From the NCBI RefSeq assembly GCF_039536325.1, contig NZ_BAAAYO010000001.1, positions 496,001-560,000 on the forward strand: a stretch of 64,000 nt of DNA. The letters run 5' to 3'. Below the pieces are notes generated by a model. That model was given only the letters and a program-made list of their open reading frames with translations, did no database searches and was not told the origin of the DNA. Below, in pieces: positions 16,170 through 25,906 of this stretch (position 1 is the stretch's first letter; each line of letters opens with the position of its first letter). The position numbers were made by a program, and so were the translations under genes. This stretch comes from Paenibacillus_AB hodogayensis. GTDB lineage: Bacteria > Bacillota > Bacilli > Paenibacillales > NBRC-103111.

Positions 16170-18074
16170 TTAATGCAGAATTCCGATTCGCGGACTATCC
16201 CTTTCGGGCAGCTTGGTTTCCTCTTCTCCGCTTTTATAAGTGAAAATTTCGACTTTAACCGTATCTTCCTGTTCCCCGCTTGCCACTACCTTGAAAGAAT
16301 GGTTCGCGTTCTTTTCCCCTGGCGTATAAATATGGCGGTAACCGCTGGAAGTCCCGGGACTCCAGTATGCCACTTGCCCCGTCGTCTCGTCGATGACAGC
16401 CAAGCTAACGGTCGGCGTGATGTCCGTCGTTTCATGGACATTGAGCGCCAAAGTTTCCCCGGTCTTTATGATAAAAGCTTGTCCGAGCTGGACGCCCTGG
16501 GTGCCGTCGTTGTCTTCGCCAAGCACAGATTGGGGGACCGTCACGCTTTTATTGAAAATATCCGTTATTTTTGCTTTCTTGTCATAGGCCGTTAGCGGTT
16601 TGTAGCCGGCTATGCCTGTGTCCATATCGTATAACCAGAATGCAAATTGTTTCGGGAATAAAATCTCATAGAAAACGTAGGCTCCGCGCTGGATAAGCTC
16701 GTCGATAAACGCGGCATGATCGTAATCGAATTTTCGGTCCTTGTTGTAGCTTTTCAATTCAAACGCAATCTGATTCGTTACCATTTTTTTAATGACGCTA
16801 TCGTCTTTGTAGGCCGCTGCTTTCTCAGTGAAAGCGACCGTTACGTTCCGGTCCTCTATGGAAAACGTTTTTCGGGTCATGCCGGCAACTCTGGGGTCGT
16901 CTTTGTCCATCCACTGGATCCCCACCTTGTAATAAGGCTCGGTGCGGTTGAAGTAATCCACTTTCAATCCCTTTTCATCGACATACAGCTCTCCCCAAAA
17001 AACTCTCGCGTTTCCTTGGGAAATACCTAGCGTATTTAAAACATTTTCTTCCAAATCCATATTTATAGCGTAATAGGTTGTAATGCCTCCACTGAACTGC
17101 GTAATCGGTTGGGGCGCCTTCGCAAATACGACGGCCGATGTGAGGAGGGACACAGCCGCAATCATGACGGCGATTATAGTGCCGAAGAATGCTTGGCCTC
17201 TTCCCCCTCTTCGATTCAGAATAAGCTTAAATCTTCTGTACAGCAGCTTCTTGGGCTGAGTCAGGCCGCTATTTAATGCGGGAGAAGCCTGGGAGGCAAA
17301 ATGTAAAATCATTTCGCTATAACGCTTCTTATCCGTAGACTTCATCGTTTTGGACAGGGTCTCGTCCACCGAATATTCGCAGGCTTCGCTAATATTGGCC
17401 AAGGCAAGATACGAGATCGGGTTAAACCAGTGCAGGCAGTTTACCGTCACGGCAAATAGTTTGAACCAGGCGTCTTTTTGCTTATAGTGAATCAATTCGT
17501 GCTTTAACGCCAGCTGGTAATCCTCCGTACTCATGTTCGTAAAGGGGAATACGATCTGGGGTCTAACGAATCCGATCAGCATCGGCGAATGCACGTAACC
17601 GCTGGCGAGTACATTCAGGCCTCCCGCCTTGTCGATCAGAACACCTTGAAGCGCTTTGCGTTTGAATCGGAAGTAATTGAAGAAGTAACTGCCCAACATG
17701 ATGACAAAACCGCCTAACCAGATGCCAACGATCCATACGTCCGCCGATAGAGACGAAAGGCTCGCTTTGGCGGTCTCCGCGCTGACGGGCAAAGGTTGTT
17801 CCGATGCTATCGTCTCTGCCGCGGCAGCCGTATTTTCGGCAAAGCGAGCCGGTACGTTAGTTTCCGAAAACAGTGATTGCGGAGCAAGGAAAGGAACATT
17901 CACATTCATATTGATATTGATATTCAAAGGCACAAGAAACAGCAGCAGCGCCGACAGACAAACCAAATAATACCAGCGGCCTCCGTATTTTGCCGATAGC
18001 TTCGTTTTCAGCAAAATGAGACAAAGACTCGCGATACTGCCGGCAAGCGAGGTCATAAGCAGCCATTTAATCAT
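16170..18074 (-). CDS. BlaR1-type M56 protease with an unusual extracellular domain
   Basis: 634 residues. Membrane segments at about 3-22, 32-50 and 105-125, cytoplasmic zinc protease with HELIHYK and the downstream CEYSVDE Glu, another membrane segment at about 300-325, then about 310 external residues. BlaR1 sensors carry an SxxK/SxN/KTG penicillin-binding domain; I see none here. The external part looks beta-rich and ends in a region (about 530-620: ITPTVSLAVIDETTGQVAYWSP, EDTVKVEIFTYKS) like a small sandwich domain. The start overlaps the stop of blaI by 8 bases. It probably signals something other than beta-lactams through BlaI cleavage. Confidence 0.85.
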   Translation of the reverse strand: MIKWLLMTSLAGSIASLCLILLKTKLSAKYGGRWYYLVCLSALLLFLVPLNININMNVNVPFLAPQSLFSETNVPARFAENTAAAAETIASEQPLPVSAETAKASLSSLSADVWIVGIWLGGFVIMLGSYFFNYFRFKRKALQGVLIDKAGGLNVLASGYVHSPMLIGFVRPQIVFPFTNMSTEDYQLALKHELIHYKQKDAWFKLFAVTVNCLHWFNPISYLALANISEACEYSVDETLSKTMKSTDKKRYSEMILHFASQASPALNSGLTQPKKLLYRRFKLILNRRGGRGQAFFGTIIAVMIAAVSLLTSAVVFAKAPQPITQFSGGITTYYAINMDLEENVLNTLGISQGNARVFWGELYVDEKGLKVDYFNRTEPYYKVGIQWMDKDDPRVAGMTRKTFSIEDRNVTVAFTEKAAAYKDDSVIKKMVTNQIAFELKSYNKDRKFDYDHAAFIDELIQRGAYVFYEILFPKQFAFWLYDMDTGIAGYKPLTAYDKKAKITDIFNKSVTVPQSVLGEDNDGTQGVQLGQAFIIKTGETLALNVHETTDITPTVSLAVIDETTGQVAYWSPGTSSGYRHIYTPGEKNANHSFKVVASGEQEDTVKVEIFTYKSGEEETKLPERDSPRIGILH

Positions 18075-18438
18075 GGGAATCCGCCTCGCGGTTAATGAAC
18101 TCACGAAGCTCGTCGATATCTTTTTTCGTGAGATTCTCGTCCTGGAATAAAGCGCTGATCAGGCTTTTGGCAGAGCCGTTATGAATGGAACGTACGAAGC
18201 TTTGCGTCTGCAATTTCTGATACTCTTGTTCGCTTATGGCCGCCCAATACTCAAAAGCGTGGGAGCGCCCGAGTTTGATGGAATGCAGGGCGCCTTTGTC
18301 GATCAGTCTGCCTGCGAGGGTAATAATCGTCGTCGTTTTCTTATCCGGCAATTTCTCCGCTATTTCCTTGGTGGTGATTCGCCTATCGCTTTCCCACACT
18401 ACCTGCATGATCTCCATTTCCGCTTTGGTAATTTGCAT
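18067..18438 (-). CDS. BlaI/MecI-family repressor (second copy in window)
   Basis: 123 residues. Winged helix MQITKAEMEIMQVVWESDRRI, TIITLAGRLIDKGAL, then the helical dimerisation region with KSLISALFQDENLTKKDIDELREFI. Start ATG 18438 has AAAGGAG upstream; an in-frame ATG at 18459 would place the ribosome binding site inside the gene. Overlaps the M56 gene. TACA/TGTA half-sites around the promoter (18461-18492) suggest autoregulation. Confidence 0.9.
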   Translation of the reverse strand: MQITKAEMEIMQVVWESDRRITTKEIAEKLPDKKTTTIITLAGRLIDKGALHSIKLGRSHAFEYWAAISEQEYQKLQTQSFVRSIHNGSAKSLISALFQDENLTKKDIDELREFINREADSHD

Positions 18439-18460
18439 GGCAGCACTTCTCCTTTTCATT

Positions 18461-18505
18461 CTACATGTTGTTTTTTATTATACAAGATGTAGAAGCGAAC
18501 GGCAA
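18461..18505 (-). promoter_or_regulatory. Promoter and operator of the second blaI operon
   Basis: Minus-strand TTGCCG (18505-18500), 17 bases, TATAAT (18482-18477). CTACAT (18461-18466) and ATGTAG (18487-18492) form an inverted repeat around the -10, and TACA-AGA-TGTA (18481-18491) repeats the dyad found before the first blaI. Confidence 0.7.
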
Positions 18506-18607
18506 TACACCAACAAGTTTCTTCTGCAAGCAGGTACGCTTCGGATTCCGGCCGGCCTTTAATAACTGCCAGTACATCGGATGAACCATTATCCGTACAG
18601 CGGCCAA

Positions 18608-18643
18608 ACAAAAAAACCGGTCGCCTTTCACCGGCGATCGGTT
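18608..18643 (-). terminator. Terminator of the ATP-grasp gene
   Basis: AACCGGTCGCC (18615-18625) pairs with GGCGATCGGTT (18633-18643), one G-T pair; read leftward it ends in a run of seven T. Confidence 0.75.
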
Positions 18644-18667
18644 ATTTATGGTCTTTGGCAGGATCAA

Positions 18668-19420
18668 CTACCTTTTTTTTGCCGGAATCCGCCCAAGCTT
18701 TCGAGCGTAATGAAGCACTTTGCGATAGACGCTTCGGTCCTTCAGATGCCGGAAAATGTAAGGGTCCGGATTCGTGTTCAACTCGATGATCCATGGCTTC
18801 AACTCGGAATCGACGCCGATATCGGCACCCACCATATTAATGCGCGGGTACTTGTGGCTTAAGGCGACGGCCGCATTTTTTCCTACCTTGGCAAGTCGGC
18901 GTTCATATGCTGCCACTTTGTCGCCTTTCAGCCAAGGAGTCAGCAAGGGACGAATATCCATGGGCGTCCCGCCGCCGTGGTAATTCGTAATGATTTTGGC
19001 CGGATGCGCCACGCGTCCGATGATGCCTGTCGTTTCCCATTGTTTGCCGGAATTGCGCTGGACCATGACCCGGATATCGAAGCTGCGTCCGCGGTGCTTT
19101 AACAGCCTGATTCCTTTTTGCGCCAAATAAGGACGTTTTCTTTTATGCTTCATAATGGACCGGTACATAGCATCGAACGAAGGAAACGAACGCTTCTTCT
19201 GTTCATGCTGATACGTGTACACGGTTCCCCGCGCTCCGCCCTTTTGCTCCACACGCATGACTCCATTTCCGAAGCTCCCCGATACCGGTTTAATATAAAC
19301 CATGGAATATCGGCGAAGCATCCGACGCAGCGAGTCCGCATTCATCAGGCGCGTTTCCGGTACGAGCGGCTGCATTTCTTTATGGCGCAGCAGCGCTTTT
19401 GTTTTCGTCCATTTACTCAT
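18668..19420 (-). CDS. YheC/YheD-family ATP-grasp protein
   Basis: 250 residues. ATP-grasp fold: IKPVSGSFGNGVMRVE lysine loop, RSFDIRVMVQRN, INMVGADIGVDSELKPWIIELNTNPDP with the metal-binding Glu-x-Asn. Proteins of this family occur in endospore formers and several are spore-coat associated; the substrate is unknown. Bacillus YheD is nearly twice as long, so this is the short form. Start ATG 19420 gives a typical MSKWTKTKALL beginning; GTG at 19423 is an alternative. The 350 bases upstream (19421-19771) have no convincing gene, only a cre-like site. Confidence 0.85.
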   Translation of the reverse strand: MSKWTKTKALLRHKEMQPLVPETRLMNADSLRRMLRRYSMVYIKPVSGSFGNGVMRVEQKGGARGTVYTYQHEQKKRSFPSFDAMYRSIMKHKRKRPYLAQKGIRLLKHRGRSFDIRVMVQRNSGKQWETTGIIGRVAHPAKIITNYHGGGTPMDIRPLLTPWLKGDKVAAYERRLAKVGKNAAVALSHKYPRINMVGADIGVDSELKPWIIELNTNPDPYIFRHLKDRSVYRKVLHYARKLGRIPAKKR

Positions 19421-19710
19421 CACGTGTATGCCCTTCGCTTTTTTCACTGGATCTCCTCCCCCCACACTGTATTCCGGCAGTCGCCCCGCCGAATTGGGCA
19501 TTTGTGGATTTTGAGCCCGGCCAAGACGGAAAGATCGCCGGGAAGGTCGGCACATTCGAACCATGAAGTCTCGTGTTGTGCCAACCATTACGGATGATGT
19601 AGAATAAACCGGTATCCCCGCCAGCCATTCGCACAAGCGAAATACTCATTATAGGAAACAAGAAATGTGATAAGGTAGGCTTAATAAGAAAACGTTACGG
19701 TCTTATGAAT

Positions 19711-19724
19711 TGATAACGCTTACT
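19711..19724 (+). promoter_or_regulatory. cre-like catabolite repression site
   Basis: TGATAACGCTTACT fits the CcpA consensus TGWNANCGNTNWCA at every constrained position but the last. It lies 48 bases before the AraC-family regulator of the polysaccharide locus, so carbon catabolite repression of the locus is plausible. Confidence 0.5.
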
Positions 19725-19771
19725 GCAAGCGACGAGCGCTAGGCAGCTTGATTACTACGGAGGGAATACAC

Positions 19772-22060
19772 ATGAGAATTTGGAGGAAAACCATAAGAAC
19801 TTTGATCGACCTGCCTTACAGACGCAAGCTTTATGTGTATTCCGTCGTTTTAAGCCTCGTTCCGGTGCTTGCGCTAGGCCTCGTTTCCTCGTACGTGTCT
19901 ACGAACAGCATTCAGGAAGAGGTGGAACGAAACCATCGGATTATTTTGCGGCAGTTGGAGACGCAGGTAGATACGTTTCTCATGAGTCTTGACCAAGCCT
20001 CCTTGCAGCTTTCCAATAATGGCGTTGTTCAAAAATCTCTGGATGTAGGAATCGAGAAAGATCGCGTGGAGTCTACCCTGTCTATGATGGATGTAATCGA
20101 GAAAGCGATCGGCTACTCGGAAATCAAATTTGAAGTATCGCTTTACTTCAACAAATATGGCGTCGTTTACTCCTCCCAACAAGGAATCATGCGCGAATTG
20201 AATGCTCCGTACAGCGACATCGTGCATTCGGAAACGATCAAGCCTTTTGCGGCAACGATCATTCCGGCCAATACGTATGCGAATATGCCGGAGATGCTGC
20301 TCATGCGCACGGTTCCGCTTCAATCGTCGAACCCGGACGGTTTCGTGATGCTTCATTTGGACATGAACAAACTGAAAATTTATCTCAATCGTTTGGACCT
20401 GGGCGACAATCGGAAGCTCTGGATCATTGACGGAAATGGCGTTGTCGTAACCAGCAAAGAGGAAAAAGAAATCGGAACGAATCTGGCTGCCGATTCCAAA
20501 TTGCTCGAATATGTAAACAACCCTCAGCTGAGCGGGACCGTTGCGTTTGGGAGGGAGACATTCAGAGCTTCCTCGTTCAAATCCTCCTTCAATGGATGGA
20601 CGTACATGGCTTTAACCCCTACAAGGGAACTATCCCATAAGGCCGACGATATCCGAAAAATGATGTGGATCCTAATGGGAGCGCTGGCCTCCGCGTGGGC
20701 CTTGCTGGCCATCTACAGCACGAGACGCCTTTACTTTCCTATTCAAAGGCTCGTTCGCAAGCTGACTTCCGCCGACGGCGACAAGTCGGGGGACGGGCTG
20801 CAGCTCATCGACAACTACATGAGCGGCGTAATCGCAACCAACGAGCACTTGAAAACCGAGCTTGGCCTCCATCAGCGTGAAACCCTTTACCGGAGGCTTC
20901 TGCACGGCGAAGTGAGCCATAAAGAATTTCGGGATTTTGCCGAGCAATACGACATAGCCTTGAAAGGCAGCTGGTTCACCGTCTGCGTGATCGATATGGA
21001 TCATTACGGCGCTTTCCAGCAGACATACAAAGACAAGGATCGCTTTCTGATCATGTATGCCCTAAGGAATTTGATCGAAGAGCAGAGCCAAGCGCTTTCC
21101 TCCTATGTAACGGTATCCCCGAAGCCGGGACAAGTCGTGATCGTCATCGGCTCGGACGAGGTTGGCCTACAAACGGCGGAAATCGTCCGGCAAATCAGTA
21201 GAAATATCCGAGAAAGCGTCAAATCCTATTTTTCCTTCACGGTGTCGACCGTAATCAGCAACGCCCGCCAAGCGTATCCAAGCATAAACGAGTCGTATCT
21301 GGAGACGCTGGAGCTCCTCGAATACCGCTGGATGCTCGGGCCCAACCGGGATATTGCGTCCGACGAGCTGGAGCCTTCCTTAAAGCGCTCCTACCGGCTA
21401 TTGTTCGAACGGAAAGACGCGGTGTTGGAAAGCGTCAAACAAGGGGATTACGACAAAGCGCGCGCCAACTTGAAGCAAATGGTCGAGGCGGTCCCCCGCT
21501 CCCTGCAGCATGCGGAAGCGGTCCTCGGTTTTTTTTCTTACTTAATCGGAGAGATCGAGCTGTATCTCGGTGAGAACGGCTACTCGCTGAACGACAGGTT
21601 CGAATATGACGTTCTGGAGCATTTATACCAATCCGCCTCCTTGAACGAAGTCCATGCCTGGCTCTCGGAGCACATAATCCCCGCTGTGGAGCACTTGATC
21701 GGAAGCCGGAATATATCCAGGCAGAAACAAATCGTTCCTCAGATGATGACGTTTATTCAAGAGCATTACGAGACCGATCTATCGCTGCAACAGCTGTCCG
21801 ATCGCTTCGGCGTCTCCATTCCGGTACTAAGCAAAATGTTTAAAGAGGAAACCGGCCTCAACTATCTCGACTATCTCATTCGGTTCCGCATGGAAAAGGC
21901 TTGCGAGTGGCTCGTGCAAACGGACATGCCGATTAAAGAAATTACAGACCGGCTCCGTTATACGACGGTCCAAAATTTCAGCCGTATTTTTAAGCAGGTC
22001 GTAGGCGTCCCTCCGGGCAATTATCGCAAAATGCACAGAGGAGACCTAGCGCAGCCCTGA
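19772..22060 (+). CDS. Membrane-anchored AraC-family regulator of the polysaccharide locus
   Basis: 762 residues. Membrane segments at about 21-43 and 298-316 enclose an extracellular Cache-like sensor. A cytoplasmic region at about 370-550 resembles the degenerate GGDEF-like part of YesN-type proteins (CVIDMDHYGAF). The AraC DNA-binding domain is at about 655-755 (LSLQQLSDRFGVSIPVLSKMFKEETGLNYLDYL, then IKEITDRLRYTTVQNFSRIFKQVVGVPPGNYRK). Start ATG 19772 has GGAGGG at 19759-19764. Such regulators sense extracellular saccharides and activate the adjacent transporter operon, here starting at 22298. Confidence 0.9.
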   Translation: MRIWRKTIRTLIDLPYRRKLYVYSVVLSLVPVLALGLVSSYVSTNSIQEEVERNHRIILRQLETQVDTFLMSLDQASLQLSNNGVVQKSLDVGIEKDRVESTLSMMDVIEKAIGYSEIKFEVSLYFNKYGVVYSSQQGIMRELNAPYSDIVHSETIKPFAATIIPANTYANMPEMLLMRTVPLQSSNPDGFVMLHLDMNKLKIYLNRLDLGDNRKLWIIDGNGVVVTSKEEKEIGTNLAADSKLLEYVNNPQLSGTVAFGRETFRASSFKSSFNGWTYMALTPTRELSHKADDIRKMMWILMGALASAWALLAIYSTRRLYFPIQRLVRKLTSADGDKSGDGLQLIDNYMSGVIATNEHLKTELGLHQRETLYRRLLHGEVSHKEFRDFAEQYDIALKGSWFTVCVIDMDHYGAFQQTYKDKDRFLIMYALRNLIEEQSQALSSYVTVSPKPGQVVIVIGSDEVGLQTAEIVRQISRNIRESVKSYFSFTVSTVISNARQAYPSINESYLETLELLEYRWMLGPNRDIASDELEPSLKRSYRLLFERKDAVLESVKQGDYDKARANLKQMVEAVPRSLQHAEAVLGFFSYLIGEIELYLGENGYSLNDRFEYDVLEHLYQSASLNEVHAWLSEHIIPAVEHLIGSRNISRQKQIVPQMMTFIQEHYETDLSLQQLSDRFGVSIPVLSKMFKEETGLNYLDYLIRFRMEKACEWLVQTDMPIKEITDRLRYTTVQNFSRIFKQVVGVPPGNYRKMHRGDLAQP

Positions 22061-22081
22061 ACACAGCCGTTCAGGGTTTTT
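22055..22081 (+). terminator. Terminator overlapping the regulator stop codon
   Basis: CCCTGAAC (22055-22062), 6-base loop, GTTCAGGG (22069-22076), then TTTTT. The stop codon lies in the left arm. Confidence 0.85.
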
Positions 22082-22134
22082 ATCTTTATTTCCCGACAGA
22101 CGCCTTCCTTCCTCCGCTTATCCTATGAAACTCC

Positions 22135-22163
22135 TTTACTGGCGCGGTTTCCCGGCATATTAA
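22135..22163 (+). promoter_or_regulatory. Candidate promoter of the transporter operon
   Basis: TTTACT (22135-22140), 17 bases, TATTAA (22158-22163), leaving a leader of about 125 bases before the binding protein gene. Weak -35 and -10 fit the need for an activator. Confidence 0.45.
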
Positions 22164-22297
22164 AAAAAGATAATTGTGTTTCAAAATATGGGGTGGGAAG
22201 ATAACTCACGAAGATACGCCGCTCAGGGAAAGGAGAGACGGATTGAGGCATGTTGCGGCGCGTGCGATGAACAGATGAACTCAAATGGGGGTGCCAA

Positions 22298-23896
22298 ATG
22301 AATCAAACAAAGGCTGCAAAACTTGCAATCGCTTTCTTGCTTGGCTCTTCTTTAACATTAAGCGCATGTACCGGCTCGGGAACGAAGCAACCAGAGCAAA
22401 CAGGCGAGTCGGCCAAGCCGAGCGCGACTGCCGGCGGTACTGAATCGCGGAAAGAAAAACTGACCCTGCAATGGTACGTGCCGGCCCCGCCGAATACGAA
22501 TTTGCCGGCACCGGACAAAGATTTCGTGAAGCAAACGATCGACAAGAAGTTCAACGTCGATTTGAAACTGGAATACGTCAGCCACGAATATATCAACAAA
22601 ATCAATACGCTGCTCGCCTCCAACCCTCCGGACATGTGGCGGGACGCGAACGGGGATGGCGGGCTGAAGTATGCTGCGGACGGCCTTCTTGCCGACATGA
22701 CGCCCTTCCTGTCAACGGCCGCGATGCCGAACTATTTTAAATATTGGATCAACGAAAACGAATTGAAAAACTATCAGTTCCAGAACCAGTTTGTCCGCGC
22801 GCCGATTCCGTTCTCCAAAAAAGTGTACAGAAGCTATTATATCCGTAAAGACTGGCTGGACACGCTCGGTCTCGGCATTCCGGCCAACTACGCGGAGTAC
22901 GTGAACGTATTGCGGCAGTTCCGCCATAACGATCCGGACCGGAACGGCAAAAAGGACACGTACGGCTATACGACAGCCGTTGGCGGGGATGGCATCGGCT
23001 TGGATTGGCCCGAATATATCAAGAACGGTCTAACCTTCCCTTTCTTTATTGAAAACAACCGGATGGTCGATATGCAAACCGATGCAAAGGTTGAACAGGT
23101 ATTGAGCGACATTGCGAAGGTCATCGAGGAGGATTTGATCGACCCGGACTGGTTTTTAAATAAAGGAAGCCAAGGAATCGAGAAAGCGATTCAAGGCAAA
23201 ATCGGCGTTATGTTCGATACCTTCCGCAATTTTGCGCTCGACAGCAATGTTCAAGGAATTCAAGCCCGTACCAGGCAGCTCAACCCGAAAGCGGAATGGG
23301 TCCCGTTCACGATGTTTCCGGTTCAACCGCTGGCTACGCAGCCGCTGCCGGGCGTGCCGTTCCTGTTCTCCAAGAAGGTTGCGGACAGCAATCCCGAAAA
23401 GGTGAAGCGGAGCCTCGAAATTTTGGATTGGATGAGCGGAGAGGAAGGCTTCCTGCTGACACATTTCGGACAGGAGAACAAGCATTACACTCGCGACGGC
23501 AAGACGATCAAGCTGAATATCGAAGCGATGGCGAACGATATTACGAAGCAAGGCGATTTCCTGAAAATCTGGAGCTTCTTTACTCCGGAAACGCCGGACG
23601 TATTCGGCTTAACGGTATTGGATCCGAATGAAACCGAGCATGACAGGCAAGTACTCAAGTTTTTGGACGCTTTGCCGGTCAGGGAAAATATAGGCTCCTC
23701 CGTCCTTCCGCCTCAAGGCTTTGACTTGGGAGCGTTCCGCAAGAGGCAGCGGGAGCTGCAGGCCAAAGCGGTGCTTGAGGAGAAATCGGGCCAAAACTGG
23801 CCGAAGTACCGGGGAGAACTGATGACCAAATATAAGGGAACCGAATTGTACCAGGAATACGAAAACCAGTTGAAAGCTAAAGGCATGATCAAATAA
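22298..23896 (+). CDS. Extracellular solute-binding lipoprotein (family 1, LplA-like)
   Basis: 532 residues. Lipoprotein signal with lipobox LSAC at about 23, Ser/Thr/Gly-rich linker, then the two-lobed binding fold with PDMWRDANGDGG, the DPDRNGKKDTYGYT calcium-type loop and long C-terminal helices. It would hand oligosaccharides to the two permeases encoded next. Length over 500 is typical for the Paenibacillus group of oligosaccharide-binding lipoproteins. No ATPase gene lies in the operon; a shared MsmX-type ATPase is expected elsewhere, as known for these transporters. Confidence 0.9.
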   Translation: MNQTKAAKLAIAFLLGSSLTLSACTGSGTKQPEQTGESAKPSATAGGTESRKEKLTLQWYVPAPPNTNLPAPDKDFVKQTIDKKFNVDLKLEYVSHEYINKINTLLASNPPDMWRDANGDGGLKYAADGLLADMTPFLSTAAMPNYFKYWINENELKNYQFQNQFVRAPIPFSKKVYRSYYIRKDWLDTLGLGIPANYAEYVNVLRQFRHNDPDRNGKKDTYGYTTAVGGDGIGLDWPEYIKNGLTFPFFIENNRMVDMQTDAKVEQVLSDIAKVIEEDLIDPDWFLNKGSQGIEKAIQGKIGVMFDTFRNFALDSNVQGIQARTRQLNPKAEWVPFTMFPVQPLATQPLPGVPFLFSKKVADSNPEKVKRSLEILDWMSGEEGFLLTHFGQENKHYTRDGKTIKLNIEAMANDITKQGDFLKIWSFFTPETPDVFGLTVLDPNETEHDRQVLKFLDALPVRENIGSSVLPPQGFDLGAFRKRQRELQAKAVLEEKSGQNWPKYRGELMTKYKGTELYQEYENQLKAKGMIK

Positions 23897-24000
23897 TAAA
23901 GGGTTGAACGGGACCCCGCAAAGCGCTCAGCTTTGCGGGAAACGCCCCGAGATGCCTGCAAGTTCTCTTCATCCTGCGGAAGGAGCGATTCTTTCATACC

Positions 24001-24909
24001 ATGCAACCTTCATTGGCAAAAAGCGTCATACGCAGCCGGTGGTTCTACGCCATGATGGCGCCCGGCCTTCTTTACTATTTCATTTTTCATTATGTTCCCA
24101 TGGGCGGCCTCCTGATCGCCTTTCAGAACTACAATTTGCTTAAAGGCATATGGGGAAGCCCCTGGGTCGGGCTGGACAATTTCCGAACGATATTCGCTTC
24201 CCCGGATTTCCCGATTATTATGAAAAACACGCTCGTCATCAGCTTGTACCGCATCATGTTCAATATGCTGCCTGACGTCATGTTGGCTTTGATGCTAAAC
24301 GAAGTACGGGTGAAGTGGTTCAAACGGACGGTGCAAACGATTACGTACGGCCCTTATTTCCTTTCCTGGGTCATCGTTTACGGCTTGACCTTCTCTTTCT
24401 TGGCCCCCGATGCGGGACTGATAAGCACGTGGTTCCGCGATATGGGCTGGGGATCCGTTCAAGTATTGACAGACAAAGAATGGTTTCGCCCGCTCTTGAT
24501 CCTGACGGACATTTGGAAGAACACGGGTTTCGGGGCGATTATTTATTTGGCCGCGCTGGCAACCATCAATCCCGATTTGTACGAAGCGGCGGTGGTAGAC
24601 GGCGCCGGGCGCTGGCGGCAGCTTTGGCATATTACGCTTCCCGGCATCCGCGACGTTTTCTTTCTGATGCTCATCCTGCGGATCGGGCACATCATGGATG
24701 CAGGCTTCGACCAGGTCTATATCTTCCTGAATGCGCGCGTGTATGAAACCGGAGATATTCTCGATACGTGGGTATTCCGCAGGGGACTTGAAAACCTCGA
24801 ATTCAGCGTGGCCACCGCAACCGGATTTTTCAAATCGTTCGTCGGCCTTATTCTGGTGCTTGGCGCCAATAAATTAGCCAAAAAGTTCGGCAGCTCAGGC
24901 ATTTGGTAA
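24001..24909 (+). CDS. Sugar ABC transporter permease, LplB type
   Basis: 302 residues with six membrane segments and the coupling motif EAAVVDGAGRWRQLWHITLPGI. The phrase IFHYVPMGGLLIAFQNYN near residue 22-40 is characteristic of LplB-type permeases. It pairs with the YtcP-type permease 35 bases downstream. A GGAAGGAG lies 17 bases before the ATG, farther than usual, so initiation may be inefficient. Confidence 0.92.
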   Translation: MQPSLAKSVIRSRWFYAMMAPGLLYYFIFHYVPMGGLLIAFQNYNLLKGIWGSPWVGLDNFRTIFASPDFPIIMKNTLVISLYRIMFNMLPDVMLALMLNEVRVKWFKRTVQTITYGPYFLSWVIVYGLTFSFLAPDAGLISTWFRDMGWGSVQVLTDKEWFRPLLILTDIWKNTGFGAIIYLAALATINPDLYEAAVVDGAGRWRQLWHITLPGIRDVFFLMLILRIGHIMDAGFDQVYIFLNARVYETGDILDTWVFRRGLENLEFSVATATGFFKSFVGLILVLGANKLAKKFGSSGIW

Positions 24910-24943
24910 AACGACAAACAATAGGGACAAGGAGGCCGCAAAC

Positions 24944-25834
24944 GTGTCATACGTTCTAAAAAAATCAAAGGCGGATTCGGCGGTCGATACGCTGCTTTAT
25001 GCCATTCTGGTCATGTTCGCTCTAGCGACGTTGTTTCCGCTGTATTACGTATTCGTCGTTTCCGTCACGCCATTTGCGGAGCTGATGCGCAACGGCGGGT
25101 TCGTCATCGTGCCCGCTCAGGTTACGTTCGATGCTTACAAGGAAATTTTCTCGAGCTCGCGTATCCCGAGAGCGCTTCAGGTAACGGTGACCATTACGCT
25201 TCTGGGTACATTTATGAATTTAGTGGTGACGACGCTGCTCGCTTATCCGCTTTCCAAAAAGTTCGTGCCGGGACGCAGTTTTTTTCTATTGGCCGTCGTC
25301 TTTACGATGCTTTTTAGCGGCGGGCTCATCCCCAGCTATCTTGTCATTCGCGGCATCGGCCTTTATAACACGATCTGGGCACTCGTCGTGCCGGGGATGG
25401 TTTCAGCCTTTAACTTGTTAATCATGAAAACCTATTTTGAAAGTCTTCCGGCGGAGCTGGAGGACGCGGCCAAGGTTGACGGCTGCGGGGATGTCAGCAC
25501 GCTAGCGCGGATCGTCCTTCCGCTATCCATGCCGATCATGGCTACGCTTGGCCTGTTTTACGGAGTGACTCACTGGAATGAATATTTCAAAGGCATCATG
25601 TACATCTCCGACCGCAGCCTTTATCCGATGCAGGTTCTGCTTCGGAATATGATCCAGACCCCCAACGTCAGTCAGGAGCTGATGATCACGAATACACTGC
25701 AAGCCGCCCAACTGCCGCCGGAAACGATTAAGATGGCTACCGTCGTCGTCGCCATTGTGCCGATCCTTCTCGTCTATCCGTTCCTGCAAAAATATTTTAT
25801 TAAAGGCATGCTGATCGGCGCGGTCAAGGGATAG
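24944..25834 (+). CDS. Sugar ABC transporter permease, YtcP type
   Basis: 296 residues with six membrane segments and the coupling motif ELEDAAKVDGCGDVSTLARIVLPLSMP. GTG start at 24944 with AAGGAGG 9 bases upstream. Together with the LplB-type permease it forms the membrane channel for oligosaccharides bound by the lipoprotein at 22298. Confidence 0.92.
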   Translation: MSYVLKKSKADSAVDTLLYAILVMFALATLFPLYYVFVVSVTPFAELMRNGGFVIVPAQVTFDAYKEIFSSSRIPRALQVTVTITLLGTFMNLVVTTLLAYPLSKKFVPGRSFFLLAVVFTMLFSGGLIPSYLVIRGIGLYNTIWALVVPGMVSAFNLLIMKTYFESLPAELEDAAKVDGCGDVSTLARIVLPLSMPIMATLGLFYGVTHWNEYFKGIMYISDRSLYPMQVLLRNMIQTPNVSQELMITNTLQAAQLPPETIKMATVVVAIVPILLVYPFLQKYFIKGMLIGAVKG

Positions 25835-25906
25835 ATCCAGAGAGAGAAAATGTGCGGACGGGAGCCGCCGAAACCATACGATCTTGATATTGGGACAGGT
25901 GAGATC

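Noticed and set aside
16170..18074. Beta-lactam sensor function for the M56 protein
   Set aside because: No SxxK, SxN or KTG motif in the external part, so a penicillin-binding domain cannot be supported.
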